DNA of 40,621 bases. Origin: Acidobacteriaceae bacterium. Its GTDB lineage: Bacteria; Acidobacteriota; Terriglobia; Terriglobales; Acidobacteriaceae. The stretch's first letter is position 1, and each line of letters starts with the position of its first letter. Made by a program: the position numbers and the translations under genes. The DNA lies in contig PLGG01000038.1 of the NCBI GenBank assembly GCA_003138515.1, positions 4,187-44,807 on the forward strand, in the 5' to 3' direction. The notes below the pieces were generated by a model. It searched no databases. It had not been told where the DNA came from and saw only the letters and a program-made list of their open reading frames with translations. Positions 27,090 to 34,744 of this stretch are shown one piece after another.

Positions 27090-27998
27090 GTGACTTTTGC
27101 AATTCTGGCATTCGTGGCAATCTTTGTGCTGGTGGGGAGCATCGGTGTGCTGATGTTCTATCGCGAGGCGGCGCTGGAGCGCATCAGCCAGGTGATCAAT
27201 CCGCAGCCCAAGCAGAAGACGCTGGCGGAGACCTTCCAGAATACCGGGTCTTCGATCGGCAACGTGGTCAAGCGGTTCGAGAACCTGATGCCGAAGAGCG
27301 ACAAGGAAGTTTCGGTCATTCGGCTGCGATTGACGCGGGCAGGCTATCGCAACGAGAACGCGATGAAGATCTTCTACGGCAGCAAGGTATTGACGCCGCT
27401 GCTGTTGGCGACCATTGCGGCGGTCAGCGGATTAGCAAATCTGGCGCCGTTCCTCGTGTACCTGGTGGCGCTGGGCTTAGGATTCCTCGCCCCGGACTTC
27501 TGGCTGGGCAAACGCATCAGTGCCCGGCAGAAAAAGCTGACTCGCGGCTTGCCTGACGTTCTCGATCTTCTGGTGATTTGCATGGAGGCGGGCCTGAGCC
27601 TTGACCAGTCGACGGCGCGCAGCGCGGAAGAGTTGAGCCAGTCCCAGCCGGAAATTTGCGATGAGCTGACCATGGTGGTGCTGGAACAGCGCGCCGGGCG
27701 CGCCCGTTCAGAGGCCTGGAAGAACATGGCGGAGCGCACCGGCGTTGAATGTCTGCGCAACCTGGTCTCGATGCTGGTGCAGACCGAACAATTTGGAACG
27801 AGTATTGCGAAAATGCTCCGCGTTCATTCGGACACGCTGCGCGTGCAGCGCGTGCAAATGATCGAGGAGATGGCGGGGAAAACTTCAGTGAAGCTCGTGT
27901 TTCCGCTGGTACTGTTCATTTTTCCCGCGCTATTTCTGGTTACACTGGGACCAGCCGCAATCGTGATGGTTGAGTCGTTCAGTTCACTAACAAAATAA
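27090..27998 (+). CDS. tadC: Tad inner-membrane platform protein TadC
   Basis: A 302-residue paralogue of TadB with the same T2SSF bundle (RGLPDVLDLLVICMEAGLSL near 152-171). An N-terminal helix (1-21), a central pair of helices (about 98-134) and a last helix (270-292) are hydrophobic. GTG start with GAGGAAG upstream. It is directly followed by a short membrane-protein gene. Together with TadB it links the ATPase to the pilus base. Confidence 0.9.
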   Translation: MTFAILAFVAIFVLVGSIGVLMFYREAALERISQVINPQPKQKTLAETFQNTGSSIGNVVKRFENLMPKSDKEVSVIRLRLTRAGYRNENAMKIFYGSKVLTPLLLATIAAVSGLANLAPFLVYLVALGLGFLAPDFWLGKRISARQKKLTRGLPDVLDLLVICMEAGLSLDQSTARSAEELSQSQPEICDELTMVVLEQRAGRARSEAWKNMAERTGVECLRNLVSMLVQTEQFGTSIAKMLRVHSDTLRVQRVQMIEEMAGKTSVKLVFPLVLFIFPALFLVTLGPAAIVMVESFSSLTK

Positions 27999-28022
27999 CT
28001 GAGGCAGGAAGGGGAAATTGGA

Positions 28023-28187
28023 ATGGGCTTTTCCGTAATTTGCAAGAATGTCGTCGGATACCTCGGAATGTACCTCTTGGACGCTCCCGTAGACAAGAAT
28101 ACGAGGATCATGCAGTGGGTTGCCGGGGTTTTGGCGGTCATCGTTCTGGTGATCCTGATACAGCGCCGCCGGACCAGAGTGAAGTAG
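28023..28187 (+). CDS. 54-residue membrane protein downstream of tadC
   Basis: A short gene read directly from the sequence. The protein starts MGFSVICKNVVGYLGMYLLD, carries one hydrophobic helix near 31-46 (MQWVAGVLAVIVLVIL) and ends in a very basic tail (QRRRTRVK). It has a good ribosome site (GGAAGGGG) and begins 24 bases after tadC. It occupies a place where many Tad loci have small genes. It lacks the G/E-Y motif and pre-helix pattern of Flp pilins, so I do not call it a pilin. A positively charged, single-span accessory protein is the most I can say. Confidence 0.55.
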   Translation: MGFSVICKNVVGYLGMYLLDAPVDKNTRIMQWVAGVLAVIVLVILIQRRRTRVK

Positions 28188-28207
28188 AAGCCGGAGCGCA
28201 ACAAACC

Positions 28208-28341
28208 GTGGCGTGACGAGACTGTGTTAGGCCACGGCTGGGAAGCAATGATTCCGTTGCCAGGGTGGCTTGCCGTGTAGGGGGCAGACGCCTCAGTGGG
28301 CAGCCTGGGCAAGGGGAACAGGTGAAGTGTTCCCTTCGCGG
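28208..28341 (+). other. Hairpin-rich leader before the DUF192-PilZ gene
   Basis: This stretch between the 54-residue gene and the fusion gene has CCGTGGC (28208-28214) pairing with GCCACGG about 18 bases on. Near 28317-28335 GGAACA pairs with TGTTCC around seven bases. It could be an untranslated leader with regulatory structure. I looked for the GEMM cyclic-di-GMP riboswitch core and did not find it. Confidence 0.3.
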
Positions 28342-28462
28342 GCCTGACTGCAAGCGAATAGAAAGGGCGGAGCCGCACATGGAATTGATGGAAAGAGCCG
28401 AACCGGCGAATGGAACGCCGGGGAAAGAAGGGGCGGCGGCAAAGCCGCCAGGGACCAGGACA

Positions 28463-29440
28463 ATGGAATCTCAAACATTTTGCGCTTACAACCAGACGCG
28501 GGAGTGTTTTTTGGGCTTGAAGGTAAAGGCCGGCGAACTTTCCTCGAACCATGTGGCAGAACTGATGCTGGAGAAGCCGATGAAGTCGGGAGAAGGCTTG
28601 TGGATGACGCCCTTCAGAGGAATCGCGGCAACGGCGATGCCAGCGCCGCTGGATCTGATTTATCTGGACGATGAGTGCCGGGTGATTGATTTGGCGGAAT
28701 CGTTTCCGACCTTTCAGGTGAGCTCCTCGAGCCCGCGGCCGCAGAGCGTGCTGGCGCTGCCGGCGCACTCGATTTATTCGTCGCAGACGCAATCGGGCGA
28801 TCAGCTTGTGCTGTGCGTAGCCGAGGAAATGGAGCGGCAGTTGGAGAGGTTAACGAATACGCGCGAAGAAGTGGAAACCGTACCGGCGATTACAGGGGCG
28901 GCGCTGCTCCGCGAGAAGCCACTTTGGAGCGGGGGCCCGGGACTGCTGGAGCTGGAGGACCGTAATGGACACGACAAGCCGGAAGCCCTGCAGGCGCACA
29001 GTATGGATCTGACACCTCCGGAGACGAAGACGAAGAGTCAACTGCGGACCTGGATTCAGCGCTGGTGGTCGCCGGATCCGCGAAGGGCTCCGCGGGTCAA
29101 GGAGCCGGGTTTGGCTGCGTATTACTGGAATGGCGCGGCGCCGGTAGCGCACGGGGTCCGCGATATCAGTTCGTCAGGGCTCTATGTGGTGACAGAGGAG
29201 CGGTGGTATCCGGGGACCCTGGTTCTGATGACTCTGCAGAGGAGCGATCACGGAGAGGAGTATGCGGAACGGTCAATCGCCGTGCAATCGCGGGCCGTGC
29301 GTTGGGGTCCGGACGGCGTAGGGTTGCAATTCATCCTCACCGACGACCAAGACTTACGCCATGGGAAGACCACGATGATGGAGGCGGCCAGCCGGGAGGA
29401 GTTCGAACTCTTCCTTGAGCAGCTGAAGCTGGAAGGATGA
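28463..29440 (+). CDS. DUF192-PilZ fusion protein in the Tad locus
   Basis: A 325-residue protein with two recognisable parts. Residues 13-120 resemble a DUF192 domain (SGEGLWMTP, LDLIYLDDECRVID, ALPAHSIYSS, SGDQLVL). They align by eye with the stand-alone DUF192 protein at 39935. Residues 205-325 form a PilZ domain whose cyclic-di-GMP motif looks intact: R207xxxR211 (RRAPR) and DISSSG (234-239). The middle is low complexity. The inference is a cyclic-di-GMP sensor acting on pilus function. The start is uncertain: ATG 28463 follows AGGA, and ATG 28379 would add 28 unconserved residues. Part of its 3' end is duplicated at 32564-32707. Confidence 0.75.
   Translation: MESQTFCAYNQTRECFLGLKVKAGELSSNHVAELMLEKPMKSGEGLWMTPFRGIAATAMPAPLDLIYLDDECRVIDLAESFPTFQVSSSSPRPQSVLALPAHSIYSSQTQSGDQLVLCVAEEMERQLERLTNTREEVETVPAITGAALLREKPLWSGGPGLLELEDRNGHDKPEALQAHSMDLTPPETKTKSQLRTWIQRWWSPDPRRAPRVKEPGLAAYYWNGAAPVAHGVRDISSSGLYVVTEERWYPGTLVLMTLQRSDHGEEYAERSIAVQSRAVRWGPDGVGLQFILTDDQDLRHGKTTMMEAASREEFELFLEQLKLEG
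29297..29440 (+). repeat. Duplicated 3' end of the PilZ gene, copy A
   Basis: This segment is colinear, without gaps, with 32564-32707, and 47 bases (29336-29382 and 32603-32649) are identical. Of the changed codons about fourteen are silent and three change the residue. A 17-base match (29500-29516 and 32770-32786), holding the ribosome site of the next gene, continues the duplication downstream. Confidence 0.85.
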
Positions 29441-29523
29441 TAGGCGCCGAAGAGCGCGGGAAGTCCCTGGGCGGGCGCGGCCAAGGCACAAGGTCAACGC
29501 CGGCTGAGCTGAGAGGCAAAGTG

Positions 29524-29622
29524 ATGAAGATTGGAAATACCGGGATTTTGGGTCGAAAAAGGAGATTCCAGTTTGGAAGGTCTCTATCCGGAATCAGTCG
29601 GCGCCGTGCCGATTGTCTTTAA
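29524..29622 (+). CDS. Possible 32-residue peptide or remnant gene start
   Basis: ATG 29524 has the same ribosome-site context (CTGAGAGG) as the tadG-like gene at 32794, to which this region is duplicated. The peptide (MKIGNTGILGRKRRFQFGRS...) is basic, has no membrane helix and stops after 32 codons. It may be a short peptide or the leftover start of a lost TadE/TadG-like gene. The rest of the 29623-29784 gap holds nothing I recognise. Confidence 0.25.
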   Translation: MKIGNTGILGRKRRFQFGRSLSGISRRRADCL

Positions 29623-29784
29623 CTGACCCATAACCAAGGTAACTCGAATGTGTTATTTCATTCGCGTAATTGCCGTATCATTCTGTTGATAATCCGGCTA
29701 GGGTTTCGGCTCGAAAGACGCTTCCCCATAACATCGCGTGGCCCTAGAAGATCGCGCGGTGGTGCAGGAAGAGGAAGGACTCCT

Positions 29785-30381
29785 ATGGAATATCCAATCG
29801 GAGCGCATGGTGCCGTTGCGCAGTGCGCTTTATCCCCAAAACACATTGGCGAGAGGACCGGGGTGCAGAGCGCCCCTCGACCCTTCCTTTCCCGTTTTCG
29901 TGATTGTTGCCGGGAGCGTGAAGGCTCGCAGCTCGTGGAATTCGCGCTTATCGCGCCGGTATTGTTTGTTTTGATCCTAGGAATCGTCTGGCTCGGGATC
30001 GCCCTCAACAACTACATTGTTCTCACTGACGCAGTGAGCGCCGGGTCCCGGGCCATCGCTCTGGCCCGGAACGAGGATTCCGTTACGGGCGGAGATCCGT
30101 GTGCATACGCAGTTCAGGTGGCGAACAGCGACGCAGCCAGTCTGAATCAGAACAGCATCACCTACCGCATCACGTATACCCCTATTGGATCAACCACATC
30201 AACCACATACACCAATACCTGTACGGCACTGGGAGGAGATGCCATGAATTCGCAGGACTCGGTCGCGATGCAGGCGACTTATCCGGCTGTAATTCCTCTC
30301 GTGAGCCAACAAGGCATTTTCGTCTGGACCCGGCCGGGGACGTTGAATCTGATTGCCCATACCACTCAGCTCGTTCAGTGA
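29785..30381 (+). CDS. tadE: TadE-like pseudopilin
   Basis: A 198-residue protein. A charged N-terminal part leads to the TadE signature EGSQLVEFALIAPVLFVLIL (46-65), where processing by CpaA before the hydrophobic helix is expected. The helix (about 52-76) is followed by NNYIVLTDAVSAGSRAIALA and an extracytoplasmic beta-rich domain with two cysteines. The frame is open from 29650, but ATG 29785 has a strong AGGAAGGA ribosome site, and the extension has no pseudopilin character. The 40-residue leader before the helix is long for the family. Confidence 0.82.
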   Translation: MEYPIGAHGAVAQCALSPKHIGERTGVQSAPRPFLSRFRDCCREREGSQLVEFALIAPVLFVLILGIVWLGIALNNYIVLTDAVSAGSRAIALARNEDSVTGGDPCAYAVQVANSDAASLNQNSITYRITYTPIGSTTSTTYTNTCTALGGDAMNSQDSVAMQATYPAVIPLVSQQGIFVWTRPGTLNLIAHTTQLVQ

Positions 30382-30468
30382 GCCATTCACGCGGAACCAG
30401 GCAGCAGAACGCAAACTCCAGGGACCGAAAAGGAGAACTGGTCAGACGAACGCAAAGGAGATTGTCCC

Positions 30469-32046
30469 ATGTCGAGACTTGAAAGACTTAGATCGCGCAA
30501 GGCCTTTAGAGAGTCGCAGCGGACCTCAGGAGTGCGCGGCACAATCTGTCGGCGGCAGCCGTTTTTCACAGCGGCGGTAGCGGACGAGCGTGGGCAAGTG
30601 CTTGTCTGGGTGGTTATGGTGTTGGCCCTGCTTATTGGAGTCAGCGCCTTTGCGGTGGATGTCGGCCACGCCATGCTGGTGAGGAAGCAATTGCAGGCCT
30701 CGGCCGATGCGGCGGCTCTGGCGGCAGCCCAGCACTTGGCGGACGGAACCTGGGCGTCTGTGGCCATGACCTACAGCGGGAAGGGAACTCTGAACGGCTA
30801 CGGCGGTTACACCCTGGATACGCCGGTGATCACCACCAAGTGTTCATCCACGGTGAAGGCCTATGGTGTTGCCTGCTCGTCGACTATGCCGAACCTGGTC
30901 ATCGTGCAGGAGACCGCACATGTGAACACATTCTTCGCTTCGGTGATGGGGTTCAAAACGCTCACAGTGAACGCTGTCTCAGCAGCAGCGAAGGGAGCCA
31001 GGCCCACGCCGTACAACGTTGCGATCGTCCTGGATACGACGAATTCGATGAACTTGTATGATTCCAACTGCGGCGCGACGCAGGAGCAGTGTGCGGAAAA
31101 TGCGATCGCGACGATCCTCGGCGGCCTGGATCCTTCCATAGACAAAGTGAGCCTGTTTACTTTCCCGGCCATGGAAGTCAACTCGGCGGCAAACGACTCC
31201 AACTGCTCTGGTCGGGCAGCGACGGGCGAACCTTACACTTTCCCGTCGACGAGTGCGACCTCGCTTTCGACAATGCCCATCCAAACCGGGAGTGGGCGCA
31301 GCGCTACCACGATTCAGACAACCTACCAGATCACGGGGTTCCTCGATACCTATCGGAGTTCCTACTCAGCCAAGTCGCTCACCTCTAGTTCCTTGCTGAC
31401 CCAAGCAATCGGCCAGTCCTCGGGGTGCCCCGGAATGGTGCCAAACGACACGCAGAATACGTACTTTGCGGCAACCATCTACCAGGCGCAGGCAGCGCTG
31501 GACGCCGAGCAGGCCGCTAATCCGGGCACGGAGAACGCGATGATCATCCTCAGCGACGGCAATGCCACCGCGGTAAACAACAGCTCCTTCCAGGACATGA
31601 ACAGTCAAACCACCCCGGGCCCGGCAGTTAACAACTCCACTAACGGTATATACCCCAGTCTGTACGGTGAGTGCGGACAGGCGGTGGATGCGGCGGTTGC
31701 TTCTACAGCCGCAGGAACGCTCGTGTTCACGATCGCCTACGGTTCTCCATCAACCTCGACAGGCGGCGGCATGAATGGAAATCAGGGAAACTGCGCCAGC
31801 GACAGGGGCTATGGCAAGCACCCCAATATCACGCCCTGCCAGGATATGCAGCAAATGTCCTCTGGCTGGAGCGGCACGCCGCAGAATACGTCGCACTTCT
31901 TCTCCGACTACTTTGATGCGGCGCAAGGAGACACCGGGTGCCAGGCAGCAAATGAGAATCAAACGACTACCAATCTGCAGGATATCGCTGAAGCGATCGT
32001 TACCCAATTGGAGCAGGTGCGCCTCATTTCCCCGAATGCGCCATAG
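30469..32046 (+). CDS. tadG: TadG-like pilus protein with von Willebrand factor A domain
   Basis: A 525-residue protein. A basic leader (1-38) precedes the Tad motif DERGQVLVWVVMVLALLIGV (39-58) and a single membrane helix, then the LQASADAAALAAA segment. From about residue 184 a vWA domain follows. Its metal-binding (MIDAS) loop is DTTNSM, in the DxSxS position with Thr at the second place. MIILSDGNAT is a later vWA strand. The extracytoplasmic part is rich in Ser, Thr and Asn and has several cysteine pairs. Large vWA-type TadG proteins are thought to act in adhesion or pilus anchoring. ATG 30469 has AAGGAG upstream. Confidence 0.85.
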   Translation: MSRLERLRSRKAFRESQRTSGVRGTICRRQPFFTAAVADERGQVLVWVVMVLALLIGVSAFAVDVGHAMLVRKQLQASADAAALAAAQHLADGTWASVAMTYSGKGTLNGYGGYTLDTPVITTKCSSTVKAYGVACSSTMPNLVIVQETAHVNTFFASVMGFKTLTVNAVSAAAKGARPTPYNVAIVLDTTNSMNLYDSNCGATQEQCAENAIATILGGLDPSIDKVSLFTFPAMEVNSAANDSNCSGRAATGEPYTFPSTSATSLSTMPIQTGSGRSATTIQTTYQITGFLDTYRSSYSAKSLTSSSLLTQAIGQSSGCPGMVPNDTQNTYFAATIYQAQAALDAEQAANPGTENAMIILSDGNATAVNNSSFQDMNSQTTPGPAVNNSTNGIYPSLYGECGQAVDAAVASTAAGTLVFTIAYGSPSTSTGGGMNGNQGNCASDRGYGKHPNITPCQDMQQMSSGWSGTPQNTSHFFSDYFDAAQGDTGCQAANENQTTTNLQDIAEAIVTQLEQVRLISPNAP

Positions 32047-32162
32047 GCATCGGGATTCTTGCGCCGAAGGGGTCTCGCTGGAACTACTATCGCGATTCCT
32101 GTGAAAAGAAGTCAGTTCACTCGCGCCGGCTAGTCCTGCAAAAGTGAAATTCAGTAAGGACG

Positions 32163-32180
32163 GGGATCGCGATCCCTTTT
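32163..32180 (+). terminator. Palindrome with T-run after the vWA tadG gene
   Basis: GGGATCGCGATCCC is a perfect 14-base palindrome followed by TTTT. As RNA it would form a five-base stem with a CGCG loop. It lies 117 bases after the vWA gene stop and could end that transcript. Confidence 0.35.
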
Positions 32181-32322
32181 GGAAGAAGGTGACTGAATGG
32201 CCTCAGCTTCTTGGATTGGAGGGAGCTTCTGATTTCAAGTGCCCGGAGATGCACAGTAATAGGTATAGCCGGGAGAAAACGTAACCGAGGAGGCGTCGCT
32301 GAGATTGAGAATGGGGTAGCAG

Positions 32323-32529
32323 ATGGTGTTGTCCACCGCCGTTTCAGTCACCCTTGTGCCGTTGGTCAAAGTCACATTGTACGGGATCGCTATCGACGGA
32401 TCGGGCGATGTTTGGGTGGCGAGCGACGATAATGTTGGTCCACTGGCGGAGTTTGTTGGAGCAGCGGTGCCGGTGGTGACGCCACTGGCCGCGGGCGCGA
32501 CGTACAAGCAGCTTGGGACCCGGCCGTAA
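32323..32529 (+). pseudogene. C-terminal remnant of an NHL/Vgb-type beta-propeller protein
   Basis: The frame reads IAIDGSGDVWVASDDN...LAEFVGAAVPVVTPLAAG and ends in LGTRP and a stop. I recognise this as the usual last blade and tail of large NHL-repeat/streptogramin-lyase-like propellers. Only about 60 residues remain. An in-frame stop lies at 32317-32319 and there is no ribosome site or signal peptide. It is therefore the 3' scrap of a gene that is otherwise missing. It stops 20-35 bases before the PilZ fragment starts. On the other strand a 90-codon open frame covers it, which I treat as a shadow. Confidence 0.55.
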
Positions 32530-32548
32530 GCGAAGTTGCAAATCGGCC

Positions 32549-32707
32549 GTGGAATGCGGCGACGTGCGCTGGGGGCCCGACGGTGTGGGGTTGCAGTTTA
32601 TTCTCACCGACGACCAAGACTTACGCCATGGGAAGACCACGATGATGGACGCGGCCAGCCGTGAGGAATTCGAACTCTTTCTGGCGCAGTTGAAGTTTGA
32701 AGGGTGA
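32549..32707 (+). pseudogene. C-terminal fragment of a second PilZ-domain gene
   Basis: About 52 codons match the end of the DUF192-PilZ protein (VRWGPDGVGLQFILTDDQDL onwards) and stop at the same place. The N-terminal part, including the RxxxR and DxSxxG binding motifs, is absent, so it cannot bind cyclic-di-GMP. The open frame begins at 32513, but upstream residues are foreign and derive from the propeller remnant. Changes relative to the intact copy are mostly silent. Confidence 0.8.
32564..32707 (+). repeat. Duplicated 3' end of the PilZ gene, copy B
   Basis: Partner of 29297-29440, at a constant offset of 3267 bases. The offset becomes 3270 for the 17-base downstream match at 32770-32786, which supplies the ribosome site of the next gene. 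Confidence 0.85.
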
Positions 32708-32793
32708 CAGGCGCCATGGGGCGCAGGAAAAAATCCTAAGGCGAGCGCGACCGAATCGCGAGGTAAAGACCGGCTGAGCTGAGAGGTGAAACG

Positions 32794-34158
32794 ATGAAAA
32801 ATGCGAACCGTCTGTGGCGAATTTTAAACGACGAGAGCGGCCAGGCGCTGGTGCTTGGCGCGGTGTGCATGGCCATGTTGATGGGCGTGATGGCTCTGGC
32901 GATTGACGTGGGCTATCTGCATTACAGACAAATCCAGTTGCAGTCCGCGGCTGATTCAGCGGCGATAGCGGCAGGCGAGGAGATTGGCAACTGCGGCAAT
33001 ACAGTTTGCGCCAACATGAAAACGGCGGCAGCGACGGCATTGAAAGAAGTCGGCATTACCGCCTCTACCATCACTCCCACATCGGGTTGCACAGTCTCCA
33101 ACTCGTCGGGGTTGGCCATGATTATCAATGATGCTCCCTGTGTACTGGGATCGACCGCGAACGATCCGAACTACGGCAACACCTCTATGGCTGAGGTGGT
33201 GCTTACCGAGCCGCAGAACACGTTCTTTGGCGCCGTTCTCGGGATTCGAACCGTGAATCTGATGGCGCGCGCGGAAGCAGGTGATTCATGGATTAATACC
33301 CCCGGCGGCGGCTCCAATTGCATTTGGACGGGCTCGATCACAATCAACGGCAGCAACGGCAACTTTAATTTGACCAGTTGCGGCATTTACGACAATGGGG
33401 ACCTAACCACCAACAGCGGCGACAGCGTGACAGCCACGGATTTCCTTTATTACGGATCGTGGAGTCCTAACAACTGCAACAGCAGCTGTACATGGACCTT
33501 AGGGGATTCAGAGACCCAGCCGGCGCACACGACTACGGCGCAACCCGACCCGCTGGCGGGCCTTACGGCGCCCAGCCAGCCGGCGGCCTCTTCTACCGCC
33601 AGCAACACCACGCCAACCAGCGGCACAACCCTGCAACCGGGCTACTACAGCAGCGGCATCAATCTCAATTCGAACGTTACGGTAAACCTCGCTCCAGGCC
33701 TTTACTACATGAACGGCAGCATCAACGTCAACAGCGGCGCGACGCTTAAGTGCACAGGTTGCACGGGGGGGCTAGGCGTGACGCTCTATTTTGTTAACGG
33801 CAGTCTTCAGCCAAACAGCGGCTCCACGGTCACGCTTACGGCGCCCTCTACAGGCAGCACGACGAATGGCGACGTGGCCAATATGTTGATTTGGCAGAGC
33901 TCTACCAATAGCTCGGGTATGGATCTCGACGCCGGCTCATCGTCCTACTTTAACGGGATCATTTATCTTCCCGACGCGACACTTACCCTCAACAGCGCCT
34001 CGGGCACCACCATCAACAGCGGAGCGAGCGCCACGGCTGTCGACGTGCAGAGTCTCATGGTTGATTCTTCTATAACCTTCGACCTCAATGGTTCCCAGGC
34101 ACTGCTCGGCGGTGGCGGCAGTTCTCAGACATTGGGGTCGTTTGCGCTTGCGGAGTAG
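32794..34158 (+). CDS. TadG-like pilus protein with beta-helix-like repeat region
   Basis: A 454-residue protein. The Tad motif DESGQALVLGAVCMAMLMGV (13-32), a membrane helix and QIQLQSAADSAAIAAGEEI mark the N-terminal domain. The outer part contains several cysteines. From about residue 285 it changes to a Ser/Asn/Thr/Gly-rich series of short strands (INLNSNVTVNLAPGLYYMNG, SINVNSGATLKC, SLQPNSGSTVTL, TLTLNSASGTTINSG) that looks like a right-handed beta-helix. It has no vWA domain. It follows the pseudogene island and forms a tight unit with the next TadE-like gene (three-base gap). Likely cell-surface structural role; not proven. Confidence 0.75.
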   Translation: MKNANRLWRILNDESGQALVLGAVCMAMLMGVMALAIDVGYLHYRQIQLQSAADSAAIAAGEEIGNCGNTVCANMKTAAATALKEVGITASTITPTSGCTVSNSSGLAMIINDAPCVLGSTANDPNYGNTSMAEVVLTEPQNTFFGAVLGIRTVNLMARAEAGDSWINTPGGGSNCIWTGSITINGSNGNFNLTSCGIYDNGDLTTNSGDSVTATDFLYYGSWSPNNCNSSCTWTLGDSETQPAHTTTAQPDPLAGLTAPSQPAASSTASNTTPTSGTTLQPGYYSSGINLNSNVTVNLAPGLYYMNGSINVNSGATLKCTGCTGGLGVTLYFVNGSLQPNSGSTVTLTAPSTGSTTNGDVANMLIWQSSTNSSGMDLDAGSSSYFNGIIYLPDATLTLNSASGTTINSGASATAVDVQSLMVDSSITFDLNGSQALLGGGGSSQTLGSFALAE

Positions 34159-34161
34159 CTT

Positions 34162-34632
34162 ATGAAGAAACGAAATCGATTCGATCTGTTGCGAGGCGAA
34201 CACGGGGCAAGCCTGGTGGAACTGGCACTCCTGTTGCCGTTGTTTCCACTGCTGCTGTTGGGCGCTGTCGATTTTGGGCGGGCCTTCTATCTCCAGATGG
34301 AGCTGGCAGGCGCAGTTCATGCGGCCGCGATGTACGGGTCTCAGAATCCGAGCGATACGGCAGGCATGAAGACTGTGGCCCAGGACGATGCGCCGAATGT
34401 GCCGGGCCTGACAGTCAATACTCCTACCTATGGTCGCGAATGCTCAGACGGCACAAGCTACAGCGCGGGTCCCGGAACCATGCCAGCGTGTACGGGCCTG
34501 ACCGGGGTATACCGCGTGAACGTAACGGTTACAGCAACCTATACGCCGCTGTTCCCATGGTCCTGGGCCGGGATGGGGAGAATCCCATCCTCATTCACGT
34601 TTTCCAGTTCGGCGTCGGCGCGCAACCGCTAG
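34162..34632 (+). CDS. TadE-like pseudopilin (second)
   Basis: A 156-residue protein with a short basic leader, the signature EHGASLVELALLLPLFPLLL (13-32), a single helix ending near 36, and the DFGRAFYLQMELAGAVHAAA segment typical of TadE. The outer domain is small, with two cysteines and a beta-rich end (VYRVNVTVTATYTPLFPW). It starts three bases after the preceding tadG-like gene and so is translationally coupled. Confidence 0.85.
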   Translation: MKKRNRFDLLRGEHGASLVELALLLPLFPLLLLGAVDFGRAFYLQMELAGAVHAAAMYGSQNPSDTAGMKTVAQDDAPNVPGLTVNTPTYGRECSDGTSYSAGPGTMPACTGLTGVYRVNVTVTATYTPLFPWSWAGMGRIPSSFTFSSSASARNR

Positions 34633-34744
34633 TCTTTTTACGGCTTGGGAGCAAGACACGCGGGATTCTTCGTGGCTGCCCGCTGGAGCGCGGGCCTAAG
34701 AGGGGTTCAGCAGCGGAGCGAAAGGGCAAAAGAGAGGGCGGTCG

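Noticed and set aside
28023..28187. The 54-residue protein as the missing Flp pilin
   Set aside because: It has no Glu-Tyr motif, no Gly cleavage site before the helix and a basic C-terminal tail, unlike Flp pilins.
28188..28462. GEMM cyclic-di-GMP riboswitch upstream of the PilZ fusion
   Set aside because: The conserved core and tetraloop-receptor segments are not visible.
29437..29622. A longer 61-codon version of the peptide after the PilZ gene
   Set aside because: Its first half is the duplicated non-coding segment; the ribosome site points to ATG 29524 instead.
32235..32507. A 90-codon open frame on the minus strand with protein-like composition
   Set aside because: It lies antisense to the propeller remnant, has no ribosome site that I can see, and the plus-strand reading gives a recognisable family ending.
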